In this document: positions 48,900 to 58,234 of the stretch, in pieces | How positions within the stretch are numbered: the first letter of the stretch is position 1 | Layout of the letters: each line of letters begins with the position of its first letter | DNA from: Arenicola marina | Taxonomy: Eukaryota > Annelida > Polychaeta > Arenicolidae | Reading direction: 5' to 3' | Assembly: GCA_964019135.1 (NCBI GenBank) | Contig: OZ025249.1 | Span: 3,410,001 to 3,474,000, forward strand | DNA length: 64,000 bases | Notes under the pieces: model-generated | What the model saw: the letters and a program-made list of their open reading frames with translations, nothing else | Told to the model about the DNA's origin: nothing | Databases searched by the model: none | Position numbers and translations under genes: made by a program

Positions 48900-49700
48900 A
48901 CGGTCGTCGATATAGTTGACTCAATCGGTGACATGCTCGTTGGGGCGGACGCTTCAAGCGATTGAAGTATTGCCCCCTTACAATTGTCATAGTGAGTATT
49001 CTCCCTCCCCAATGTCATCGTGGGCGATATAGTTGAGTCAATCAGTAGCACGCTCGCCAGGGGCGGACGCTTCTACCGACTGAACTATTGCCCCCTCCTC
49101 CCTAACTTCGTGGGCGATATAGTTGAGTCAATCAATAGCACGCTCGCCAGGGGCGGACGCTTCTACCGACTGAACTATTGCCCCCTCCTCCCTAACTTCG
49201 TGGGCGATATAGTTGAGTCAGTCGGTAGCGCGCTCGCCAGGGGCGGACGCTTCTACCAACTGAACTATTGCCCCTCCGACCTATCTTGGTGGGCGATATA
49301 GTTGAGTCAGTCGGTAGCGCGCTCGCCAGGGGCGGACGCTTCAACCGACTGAACTATTGCCCCTCCCATCTATCTTGGTGGGCGATATAGTTGAGTCAGT
49401 CGGTAGCGCGCTCGCCAAGGGCGGACGCTTCTACCAACTGAACTATTGCCCCTCCCACCTATCTTGGTGGGCGATAGAGTTGAGTCAGTCGGTAGGGCGC
49501 TCGCCAGGGGCGGACTGAAGTATTGCCCGTTCCTCCATATCTTCGTGGCGATATAATTGAGTAAATCGGTAGCACGCTGAGCAGGGGAGGACGCTTGTAC
49601 GAATTTCAGTATTGCCCTATTCCCCGATCGCCGTGGGCGATATGGTTCAGTCAATCGGTAGTACGCTCGCGGTCACTTTTACCGACTGAAGTATTACTTG
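48900..49700. repeat. ~89-bp tandem repeat with two convergent tRNA-A-box-like arms
   Basis: About nine units at 88-91 bp, starting near 48,905, 49,022, 49,112, 49,202, 49,290, 49,379 and 49,468, with decayed ends. The plus strand of each reads GGGCGATATAGTTGAGTCAG then TCGGTAGCGCGCTCGCC. The minus strand of the same unit reads GGGGCAATAGTTCAGTCGGT then AGAAGCGTCCGCCCC. Both resemble the 5' half of a tRNA gene, with an A-box-like TAGTTCAGTCGGTAG. No B box is present, so it is not a tRNA gene. The array ends about 650 bp from the 3' end of the Helentron gene. Confidence 0.85.
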
Positions 49701-50348
49701 GATATCATACTACTACTACTACAACAACTACTACAACATATCAACAGTAATTACAAATGCAATTTAATTGCGGGGTAGCACAAATGATCAGACGGTGGTG
49801 CATGTGCTGTACAATCATGGAGAGCGCAATAAAATGTCATCGGTATTAATAATAAGTTAAAAGCCGTAATCGGAAATATTTGCATTGCTCTGTATTTGGT
49901 GAGTAGTAGGACTGACTGAAGAACGAGGTGATTATTTCATCGCTTAGTAGTGAATTCGGCGTTTGTCGTCGTTAGTTATTTGTTCATGTCGTAGTGTCGA
50001 ATTATTTATTGTTATAATTTGATCTTGGCAAAGATTGATGTTGCAGTAATTATGGTTAGTTCGCACCTTCGCCTGTGGTGTTTTCTACTTGTGTAGTCGT
50101 TTATTTCACACGTGTTTCCCTTTAAATTGAGGTCATGTATAGCATATTTTTCATTTCATAGTCCGTTAGTAATCGCGTGTATTTTCTGTTGGTAGTCCGC
50201 TATGTTTCGTCATGCTGTTTGGTAGTTGCTGAAAGTATAAGACAGTTTTATTGTTGTTGTCATTGTTAGTTTTGCTGTTTTTGATAACCTTGTCGCCATT
50301 GTTCATCTGTATTTGCTTGTCGCGGCTTGCGTTCGACCTGTCAATGGC
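49701..50348. other. 3' flank of the Helentron gene
   Basis: Transcribed side beyond the minus-strand stop. Candidate minus-strand AATAAA signals are at 50,247-50,252 (about 100 bp past the stop), 50,100-50,105 and 50,005-50,010. A short CTA/CAA simple repeat sits at 49,710-49,740. The element's 3' terminus should be in or near this region, but I could not fix it. Confidence 0.4.
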
Positions 50349-53300
50349 TTATGACAAGCGTGTCGTGATATATGTTGCGTCGTGGTCTGAGAAATAAATG
50401 TCTCGAACGTCGACAGCGGTTGATACATCCTTTCTGTTGTAATATATGTGATCTATGAGTGAGCCATTCTTGGTTGTTGCTTGTGAGACGTATTGTTGCA
50501 GTCCCCAAACGTTCATCAGCGTCACAAGTGGTGAAGTCGGCTGTTGCGTAAGGTTGTCGTTAAAGTCGCCGAGGATAATGGTCGGTACATTTAGTGGTAG
50601 CAGCGTCAGCAAAGTTTCCATTGCAGGTAGGAATGTAGGTAGGTTTGAGGATGGTGGTCTGTACACGAGACATACAACTAATCTGAATGTTGGTGTTTGC
50701 AGCGCGACGACGATTGATTGCAGTCCGTCAACTTTGACTAGTTGTAGTTCCTTTGGTCTGAGAGCACTTGAAGCACATATCATCAGCCCATGTTTGCCAC
50801 CGTGATGTCGCTCACTTGGGACATTCAGTCTGAATGACACGTAGTTGTGAGTCTGTAGGAAGTTCTCAATGGTGTGGTTGTCCGTCAAGTAGGTCTCTGT
50901 GAAGCACATCACATCTGTTTTCGACAATATTTGCTTTTCTGGTTCAGTGTTTAGGTCGAGGAGTCTATCGAGGAAGTAAGGAGCATTGAGATGACCGACA
51001 GTTATTATCTCCGGCGAGTTCTGAGTCAACAGGTTTGGTGCGTCTGGCACTGGTATAGCTTTTTGCCGCATCGTGTCCATTTCATTTGTAACTGTACCGT
51101 TTGCCTTGATGCCAATGGGATCAAATGCAGTGATGTAGAGGCCACTCAACGATCTAACTCGACTGAACGCGACGTATGCCTGACCGGGACCGAACCTTCT
51201 GGCACCCTTCATGCAGACAACAACTTGTTCCAGAGTCAAACCCTGGCATTTATGGATGGTTACAGCCCATGCAAGTGTCAACGGAAACTGGTGACGCGTG
51301 ATTTGAACACCTTTCGACCCACACTTTTCGTACGGTGTGCCATGTCTCTGAACAGGAACTGCATTTGGAAAGTCTCTTTTCCATGCACTGAGCGCAATTG
51401 CCTTTCTGCCCACTTTGTCTATGTCAAATTTGACAAGTATTGTTGCCACATCGTTTTTGTCATTTCTAATGATGGCTTGCACTTGACCGATAACACCATT
51501 GACCAGTCCATCGGCAGTATCAACATTTGATGTCATCATCACTCTGCCACCAACAGCAAGTGTCAGTACTGTGTCCATTCCACCAGTCTGTGAACGTTTC
51601 AAAGGTGTCTGTAGCTTTGTCATGTCTAGTTGTCGTGTGCTGTCGGTTTTGTCATCTAGTGCAACGATTTGAACTTGCTCGTCTGGAGGTGCCAGGGTAT
51701 CAAGCTGCTTAGAATTATGTGCATCGACGTCAGCATTGCGGGCAAACAAGTGGAGAGCGTTCGTTGGGTAATCCGGGTTGGTGGTCGTGACTTCTTTGGA
51801 TCGGAGGACAGTGATGTCCTGTTTCGTATGTTTCCCTGTTCTGACTCGACACAGCAGGTCTGAGAAGGCAGCGTCATTTTGTTGTCGCATGCTTTGATCT
51901 AGTTCGTGAAAGTCGAATTGTTCGGTCCACAATCCACCGTAGTGCAATCGTGCCATTGGATCGGTGACTGGGTCGAATATGTAAGGTTGACATACCGGTG
52001 GTAGCTGATAGAGATCGCCAACAGCAAGTACTGAGACATTTCCGAACCAGACGTCGTCGCCAGAGACTCCCTTGATTTCGCACATGCGCTTGTGAATGTT
52101 GAGAAGCATATTTGAACTGACCATGGAGATCTCATCGATGATGATAAGTTGTACGGATTCTAATTTCATGCGAAGGGTGTTAAGCTTGTCGAAAGACAAA
52201 GGTTCATGTGCGGTGCCATATTTCGACACTCGAAGCAACAGGGCTGAATGTATAGTCATGCCGCCAATGTTGAAAGCCGCTACACCGGTCGGGGCCATGA
52301 GAAGAGCTGTCAGGTCAGCGGGTGCGAATTTCAGCGACAGGGATAGCAGTTTTTTTGTCTCTGACTGAATGAGTCTAATGACGTGACTTTTGCCCACACC
52401 ACCTGCACCACTTAAGAAGAGTCTGTAGGGTTTCACTGGTTTGTTCTCTTTCAGAGCAATGACGGTTTGTCTGCACCACTTTCGATGGTAGAAAACAATT
52501 TGTCTCTGTTTGGCATTGAGGTTACGCATCATCTGTCGGTACTCTGATGGTGGCAGTGTTTGCATATCTGATTGAGCTTCGTAACGTGTCACTAAGTCCG
52601 ATGTGGTGGCCGCAGTCTTCCCAGTCAACATAGCTGCATTGGCATCAAGATCTTCTTGTTCGATCACTCTCTCAACGTCCACTCCTTCGCCTGCATCTTG
52701 CAAGTTCTGGTGTTCTGCTTCTGGTGCTACATTGTCCCATGCGTGTTCTGGTGGTCCGTTCATGGCATTCTGCATCATTGCTTGATCAATAAGTTCCAGA
52801 TTTTGTGTGAAATGTGCTTCGACGGTCAGTATCTGTTCCCGGACTTGTGCATAACGGGTGGCGTAGTTATCGCAGTCGGCAATCAGGTCCGTCGTTTCGT
52901 TTCGCCAAGGAAAGAACAGCATCAACTTTGCTCTGTAGTGCTCTTCTGGATCCTTGTCATGATCGAAACGTCTAAACCGTATGACAACCTCTCGTTTGCG
53001 TTTTCTCATTTTGCCATTGCCATCTTTAAGCTGTATTACTTTGGGCATAAGATCTCGTTCATCGAGAGCGGCGTCGTCATCGCGAAGGTCATTTAGGATT
53101 TGAGGCATGACATCCTGATTGTCTTCATCACTGTACTTGACCGCGTAATTTGAGGCAAAGGTAGCCAGGCTGAGATGTTCGATGACATCGGGTCTCGCTG
53201 AATATCTGTCGATGATATTCCGTTGGAATATGTCGAGATCGTCGTCGTCTTTGTCAGCTAGTTCTTCGGTTGATTTTAGTACTGCAGCTCTTTCTGACTT

Positions 53301-56300
53301 GCGATCGGTATTGACGAAGACAACTTCTCTGCTAAATCTCTTCATGGGCATCGACAATATGCGGTAGGCGGCCTCTTGAGCGCTGACTTCACGGTGGTTT
53401 AAGAAAACCGATCCAAGCTTCCTCAGAGTCTTTCTGACATCTGCGTCTTTGCTTTCCTTTGACACATTTTTCAACAGTTCTCCCATGCTTCTCTCACTCT
53501 TTGTCATATATGCAGCGATGTACATGACGCATGCGTATGCATCCAGCACATATTGCAGGTCCATGTTTGCTTGCCATGCTCTTAAAAGAGTCTCATTGAA
53601 TTGGTTGAGGCATTGTTGAGAGGGTTGTCTTTTCAATACTATGTTGTTGCCAGTTTGAGATACAGACAAGGCTTGCGCATACTGTTCTTGGGTGATATTT
53701 GCCTTTTGCAAGACCATTTCCAGTGTGGTATTGTTGTCCGTGTCTTTGTCCTCGAGGATATTGCGAACATTGCCCAAAGTTTCAGTTGTACGTCTGAGAA
53801 GTTCGGCTTTGTCACCTTCGTTTGTTGGTTCCCTTGCGAGTATAGTGTGTGTACTGGGTGGTCGCGGATATTTGAAGCGGCATTTTTGGTTTCTGCGGCA
53901 ATACGCTGAGTGACTGTGTTTCTGTAACTTGGCTGCGTGTTCAGCGAATGATGGGTCATTTTCAGGGAGAGCACAAGTGACATGTTTGTCGACAAAGTTG
54001 CATATTTCAGCATCTGTTTGAACATTCAGTTTTGGCGCGTCCTTCACCCACAAGAGGATATGTGCATGTGGGGATCCACGAGCTTGGAATTCGATACGTA
54101 TCACGTAATCAAGGATTTCGCCAATCGGATGAGCGCTCGACTTGATGACTTCGGTGAAGAGGAGTTCCAATCGATATTCGAAATGTCGTGCCGCGGTGAC
54201 TGGATTTGTTCGTAGCCACATTTGTCTGTCTTTCCATGCCATGTTTTTAACGTCTTCGTCAGTCAAGACTGTACCATACTGCCTGGCAATCGTCTGAAGC
54301 ATGTCGGGCCACTGTACATCCGCAGCTGTGAGCGTGAGAAACCATGTTGGTACCCCAAGGTATCTGATCATTGCAAGGACATCGTAAAATACAGTTTGAA
54401 AGTACGCTGGTGATCCTCTCACTTGTTTTAACACTTTGTAAGCGTGATCAGTCTGAATCAGCTGTTTCATTCGCTCAGGATCTTTCACGAAGCTGGCATC
54501 GATTTTTCGGCCTTGGTGTTCTTTTCTTGTCATTCGGCGAAAGATGAAGTGATTAATATCACTGTGTACCTGTTTGCTTTCTACTGCGTACTGCGCGCTA
54601 AGGAGGTACTCGACAGACTTGGCGAACCTGCCATCCACATCTAAGAGTCTTTGGTTGAAGTATTTCCTGGGAGTGATTGTGCGAGTACGTGTAGTGGTTA
54701 ACGTGTGTGCAGCGTCAGGATACTTGTCAGGATTTGCTAATTCCTCAAAGTTCTGATCGCTGAGCAATGGTTGTGGTTTCTCGAATTCGGCTGGGGCTAT
54801 GCTGATCTGTTTGCCAGTGAAATCGGGGTTTTCTAGAATCAAGCTAGTTTCGTAAGGTAAACCAGTGATGTCTCGTGTGCGAGCAAATGCTGCCTCATCT
54901 TCCTTAGCGTCGTGTTCGTCTGCTTCCGTTGTACGAGGGTCATTTGTTGCAGATTGAACTGGATTTCCCAGAAGTTCACGTTCGGTACTTTTAGGCAGAA
55001 GAGCAACGTAGTGGAATTGCTGAATGAGTCCAACGTAGAAGTCACCGGTACTGTCTCCGATCATCGGTATTATTGGGTCCATGTCGAGATTGCTTGATGC
55101 AAGCACATGAATGGTTACGTGTAGCATATTAGCCAAGCCTTGGATAGCGACGTGTTCGCCCCATTGAGTGCCGAAAGCAAGGCCTTCCAAGTATTTAAGC
55201 CAGCGGATTTCTTGTCGGCTCTCGACATCGTCAATACGTGCAACGACGTAATCTTCAGCAACTGGCCGTTCTGTGTCGGCGTTCATTGGATCGTCATTTT
55301 CAGTCGGTTGAGCCATGAAATCGCGGTAGTACAGTCCGTTTGCGCATTGCGGGTTGTCCTGCATGTAGTCGGCTAATAGTCTTCTCAAGTGCTTTGGGGT
55401 CATTGTGCCAGCATCTGACTTGTTCATATGCAAGGAGATTGCCGAAAAGAGACAGTCACCATCTCTAGGTACATCGATCACGTCCAGGTCTTTGCTGTTT
55501 GCCGCCGTTGTAACAAGTTCAAACGCAGTATGGAAGTCATCGGGTTTCGGCAGCGAATCACAAGCACTTGACACATTGCTAGTTGCACTTGACACATTGC
55601 TAGTTGCACTTGACACATTGCTAGTTGCACTTGACACATTGCTAGTTGCACTTGACACATTGCTAGTTGCACTTGACACATTGCTAGTTGCGCTTGCAGA
55701 TGTGGTGGGTATTTCACCATCTCGTTTTGCGTGGCTATCATCGGTATTTGTCATTGCTTGCCACAACGTAGGATCATCTTGGTGGCACTCATCAGACCAG
55801 TTTTCGTTGATGTCGATGTTGCTATACAAATGGTTATTCTGCTTAAGCCATCTCAAGGCAGCCATCACCTTTGCCGGGCGTACGTAGTCGTACATGTAGT
55901 TGGATTTGTATGCTAATCGTCTCTTCAATTTCAAAGGCACGACCTGTGATTCGGAGGGTAGACGCGGAAACTGTTTACAAACAAAGTCTAGCTTGGATGG
56001 AACGTTTACCGCTGGACCGTGAATTGCCTGTTGTTTGCCACGAGGAAGTGCAACCATCTTCATGAACGGAATTCGCTGGGACACTAATCTTAGTTCGAGA
56101 TTGTTCAATTCTTTCAGTTCAGAGGGCTGCGGCGCTAACGTCAGTTTGTTACATTTCGCTTGCACGGGCATTTTTCCACGTTTCAAAGATAAGTGACATG
56201 TTCTGCAAATCCATTCTTTGTCATTGACCGATTTCACTCTGTGTTCCAACACGCCATTGACGAGATCGTGGGATGCGTTGGGGTAGCTAGTGTCTTTCAG

Positions 56301-57314
56301 TATTACGACTGTTCTTCGGTACATCAGTCGGTGGCACGAAGAGCAGACATAATCGGCTGCATCTCGGACTTTGCTCAAGAAGGTTGCTATGACACCATCA
56401 GCCGTTGAAATGCCAGAGCGTCGGTTGTGTCGTAATGTTGTCATTAGCCGTCGCGCTTGTGATAGTCTCGCAACAGTCTCATCAGGATTTTGTTCACTTC
56501 GTGCTCTCTTCGTTGTAGCGTTATCTGTTTTGAGTCGCGATGTTCTTTCTGCACTCGTTTCAGCGGCTCGTGCTCTCTTCGTTGTGGCTTTATTGCTATG
56601 GAGTCGAGATTCCCTTTCTGCGCTCGTTTCAGCGGCTCGTGCTCTCTTCGTTGTGGCTTTATTGCTTTTGAGTCGGGATTCCCTTTCTGCACTAGTTTCA
56701 TCGGCTCGTGTTTTCTTTGTTGCAGCGTTATCTTTATGGAGTCGAGCTTCTCTTTCTGCACTAGTTTCATCGGCTCGTGTTTTCTTTGTTGCAGCGTTAT
56801 CTTTATGGAGTCGAGCTTCTCTTTCTGCACTAGTTTCATCGGCTCGTGTTTTCTTTGTTGCAGCGTTATCTTTATGGAGTCGAGCTTCTCTTTCTGCACT
56901 AGTTTCATCGGCTCGTGTTTTCTTTGTTGCAGCGTTATCTTTATGTAGTCGAGCTTCTCTTTCTGCACTAGTTTCATCAGCTCGTGTTTTTTTTGTTGCA
57001 GTTTTATCTTTATCCAATCGAGATTGCCTTTCTGCACTCGTTTCATCGGCTCGTAAGGAGGCCTTTGCAGTTCGATCCACAGAACAGCGATTTAATGTTT
57101 CTTCATAATTTTCTCTGTCACGTCGGTTTCTGATGGCAAATTTGTCATTTTTCTGTCTTTCGACCGTTGCCTCGGCAGATTCTCTGGCACGTGCCGTACT
57201 CCGGCGCTCGCGGTCTCTTTCCCGGTATAGAGCAGTGGTCGCTTCATCTGGCGCTCTCCGACGTTTCCGATCTAGTTTCTTTTGTTGTTCACTTTTTTTT
57301 TTAAGACGTGGCAT
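50349..57314 (-). CDS. Helentron transposase: OTU - HUH Rep - PIF1 helicase - EEP endonuclease, 2321 aa
   Basis: One uninterrupted, intronless frame; ATG at 57,314, TAA at 50,349-50,351. Residues 1-87 are basic and helix-prone. Residues 88-271 hold eight 23-aa repeats of RADETSAEREARLHKDNAAT type. C324xxC327 and C370xxC373 form a zinc-binding pair, followed to about 500 by the domain that usually precedes Helitron Rep (Pfam DUF6570, from memory). Residues 542-583 are six ATSNVSS repeats. Residues 612-772 are an OTU cysteine-protease-like domain (D618-G-D-C621; H768). Rep spans about 884-1275: FLTLTAADVQWPD, PH1083AH1085 (HUH), tyrosines Y1265 and Y1269. The PIF1-like helicase spans about 1600-2065: GAGGVGKS (K1642), IIIDE (D1727), GDLYQLPPV, TIHKCQG. 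The EEP endonuclease (2104-2321) has E2140, GDFND (D2250, N2252), ID2288H and SD2310H2311. It would nick, unwind and transfer single-stranded transposon DNA. No key residue is missing, so the copy may be active. Confidence 0.95.
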   Translation of the reverse strand: MPRLKKKSEQQKKLDRKRRRAPDEATTALYRERDRERRSTARARESAEATVERQKNDKFAIRNRRDRENYEETLNRCSVDRTAKASLRADETSAERQSRLDKDKTATKKTRADETSAEREARLHKDNAATKKTRADETSAEREARLHKDNAATKKTRADETSAEREARLHKDNAATKKTRADETSAEREARLHKDNAATKKTRADETSAERESRLKSNKATTKRARAAETSAERESRLHSNKATTKRARAAETSAERTSRLKTDNATTKRARSEQNPDETVARLSQARRLMTTLRHNRRSGISTADGVIATFLSKVRDAADYVCSSCHRLMYRRTVVILKDTSYPNASHDLVNGVLEHRVKSVNDKEWICRTCHLSLKRGKMPVQAKCNKLTLAPQPSELKELNNLELRLVSQRIPFMKMVALPRGKQQAIHGPAVNVPSKLDFVCKQFPRLPSESQVVPLKLKRRLAYKSNYMYDYVRPAKVMAALRWLKQNNHLYSNIDINENWSDECHQDDPTLWQAMTNTDDSHAKRDGEIPTTSASATSNVSSATSNVSSATSNVSSATSNVSSATSNVSSATSNVSSACDSLPKPDDFHTAFELVTTAANSKDLDVIDVPRDGDCLFSAISLHMNKSDAGTMTPKHLRRLLADYMQDNPQCANGLYYRDFMAQPTENDDPMNADTERPVAEDYVVARIDDVESRQEIRWLKYLEGLAFGTQWGEHVAIQGLANMLHVTIHVLASSNLDMDPIIPMIGDSTGDFYVGLIQQFHYVALLPKSTERELLGNPVQSATNDPRTTEADEHDAKEDEAAFARTRDITGLPYETSLILENPDFTGKQISIAPAEFEKPQPLLSDQNFEELANPDKYPDAAHTLTTTRTRTITPRKYFNQRLLDVDGRFAKSVEYLLSAQYAVESKQVHSDINHFIFRRMTRKEHQGRKIDASFVKDPERMKQLIQTDHAYKVLKQVRGSPAYFQTVFYDVLAMIRYLGVPTWFLTLTAADVQWPDMLQTIARQYGTVLTDEDVKNMAWKDRQMWLRTNPVTAARHFEYRLELLFTEVIKSSAHPIGEILDYVIRIEFQARGSPHAHILLWVKDAPKLNVQTDAEICNFVDKHVTCALPENDPSFAEHAAKLQKHSHSAYCRRNQKCRFKYPRPPSTHTILAREPTNEGDKAELLRRTTETLGNVRNILEDKDTDNNTTLEMVLQKANITQEQYAQALSVSQTGNNIVLKRQPSQQCLNQFNETLLRAWQANMDLQYVLDAYACVMYIAAYMTKSERSMGELLKNVSKESKDADVRKTLRKLGSVFLNHREVSAQEAAYRILSMPMKRFSREVVFVNTDRKSERAAVLKSTEELADKDDDDLDIFQRNIIDRYSARPDVIEHLSLATFASNYAVKYSDEDNQDVMPQILNDLRDDDAALDERDLMPKVIQLKDGNGKMRKRKREVVIRFRRFDHDKDPEEHYRAKLMLFFPWRNETTDLIADCDNYATRYAQVREQILTVEAHFTQNLELIDQAMMQNAMNGPPEHAWDNVAPEAEHQNLQDAGEGVDVERVIEQEDLDANAAMLTGKTAATTSDLVTRYEAQSDMQTLPPSEYRQMMRNLNAKQRQIVFYHRKWCRQTVIALKENKPVKPYRLFLSGAGGVGKSHVIRLIQSETKKLLSLSLKFAPADLTALLMAPTGVAAFNIGGMTIHSALLLRVSKYGTAHEPLSFDKLNTLRMKLESVQLIIIDEISMVSSNMLLNIHKRMCEIKGVSGDDVWFGNVSVLAVGDLYQLPPVCQPYIFDPVTDPMARLHYGGLWTEQFDFHELDQSMRQQNDAAFSDLLCRVRTGKHTKQDITVLRSKEVTTTNPDYPTNALHLFARNADVDAHNSKQLDTLAPPDEQVQIVALDDKTDSTRQLDMTKLQTPLKRSQTGGMDTVLTLAVGGRVMMTSNVDTADGLVNGVIGQVQAIIRNDKNDVATILVKFDIDKVGRKAIALSAWKRDFPNAVPVQRHGTPYEKCGSKGVQITRHQFPLTLAWAVTIHKCQGLTLEQVVVCMKGARRFGPGQAYVAFSRVRSLSGLYITAFDPIGIKANGTVTNEMDTMRQKAIPVPDAPNLLTQNSPEIITVGHLNAPYFLDRLLDLNTEPEKQILSKTDVMCFTETYLTDNHTIENFLQTHNYVSFRLNVPSERHHGGKHGLMICASSALRPKELQLVKVDGLQSIVVALQTPTFRLVVCLVYRPPSSNLPTFLPAMETLLTLLPLNVPTIILGDFNDNLTQQPTSPLVTLMNVWGLQQYVSQATTKNGSLIDHIYYNRKDVSTAVDVRDIYFSDHDATYITTRLS
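55566..55691 (-). repeat. In-frame 21-bp coding minisatellite (6 copies)
   Basis: Six copies of a 21-bp unit encode ATSNVSS (residues 542-583) between the DUF6570-like and OTU domains. Five copies look identical at the DNA level and the end copy has one substitution, so expansion is recent. It serves as a Ser/Thr-rich linker. Confidence 0.93.
56502..57053 (-). repeat. In-frame 69-bp coding minisatellite (8 copies)
   Basis: Eight 69-bp units encode 23-aa repeats (residues 88-271) rich in Arg, Lys, Glu and Ala. Copies 2-5 are nearly identical in DNA; the outer copies are diverged. Predicted to be long charged helix. Confidence 0.94.
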
Positions 57315-58137
57315 ATTGATCAGTTATATGAACGATTCGATGCGAAGCGGAAAAATGGCGTATTTGAGAAGTGTTGTATTAAACTTTTAAGGGATATTTC
57401 AGTAGGCGTTTGCGGTGGACACGAATATGGGAAGGAGAGATTAATAATCCAAGTCTGCTCGGTAGTAGTGGTACTGGCGGGAACACAATCTTAATTGCAA
57501 AAGAACGAGGCAGTATAAGATTGCGGAGATTTATACAGGTAACCAAATGAAAAGGTTTTCTAGTAGGCAGTAAAAAGGTTAAGTCACTGGTATATTTGTC
57601 TTAGTCTCCCGGTAGACGCTTTAAGCTCTCAAGTGAAATGCCTAGTCAAAAGATCTCCTTTATCTGTACCAGTTCGAAGCGAAGTTGTCGAATACGAATC
57701 TGTATGCAATCGATATAGCACACAGGGACAAGGAGCAGCAGTTCAAAGAACAATTCTGACACGAAATGAACACAACGGAAGGCAGTTTTTATTTCCAGAC
57801 AACACAGATAGCAGTGAAACAGTACTGGTATTACACACAGGTACCGGCAAAACACGTACGAGAGGCACCAGAAATACAAATTTGATATACGAAGTCCTGT
57901 GCGGTGTGGTCTTACTGCGGCGATATTCTGTCCGATTAGACGATCTGCACATGGAGGTCTTCAGACTTGGATGAGTATCAGCAAATAATTCAGACGTTAC
58001 GAGTAATTAAGATTTCGTAGCCAATAAAGGACGATAGCTTATTCGTAAGAAACTCAGAGCCGATAGTTGGCATTCACTAAATTTAATGAGTACCAGGATA
58101 CGTAATATCAAGCGATAACGTAGTGACGACGTGAGTA
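57315..58137. other. 5' flank of the Helentron gene
   Basis: Upstream of the transposase ATG on the minus strand; presumably promoter and left terminal sequence. A 113-codon plus-strand frame (57,633-57,974) has no family resemblance and I do not call it. Confidence 0.4.
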
Positions 58138-58228
58138 TTAGTTCAATATCGTTGAGTTGCTCAGTTCAATATCATTTACTTGCTCAGTTCAATATCGTTA
58201 AGTTGCACAGTTCAATATCGTTCAGTTT
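58138..58228. repeat. ~23-bp tandem repeat GTTCAATATCGTT (4 copies)
   Basis: Four units with CAGTTCAATATCGTTNAGTT, about 23 bp apart, directly left of the 70-bp array. Confidence 0.85.
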
Positions 58229-58234
58229 GCTGCC

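Noticed and set aside
48900..49700. Tandem tRNA genes
   Set aside because: A-box-like arms are present but no B box or anticodon arm, and the unit is too short for two tRNAs.
56371..57108. Plus-strand 245-codon frame opposite the Helentron N-terminus
   Set aside because: Antisense reading of the 69-bp coding repeat; the minus frame has the domains.
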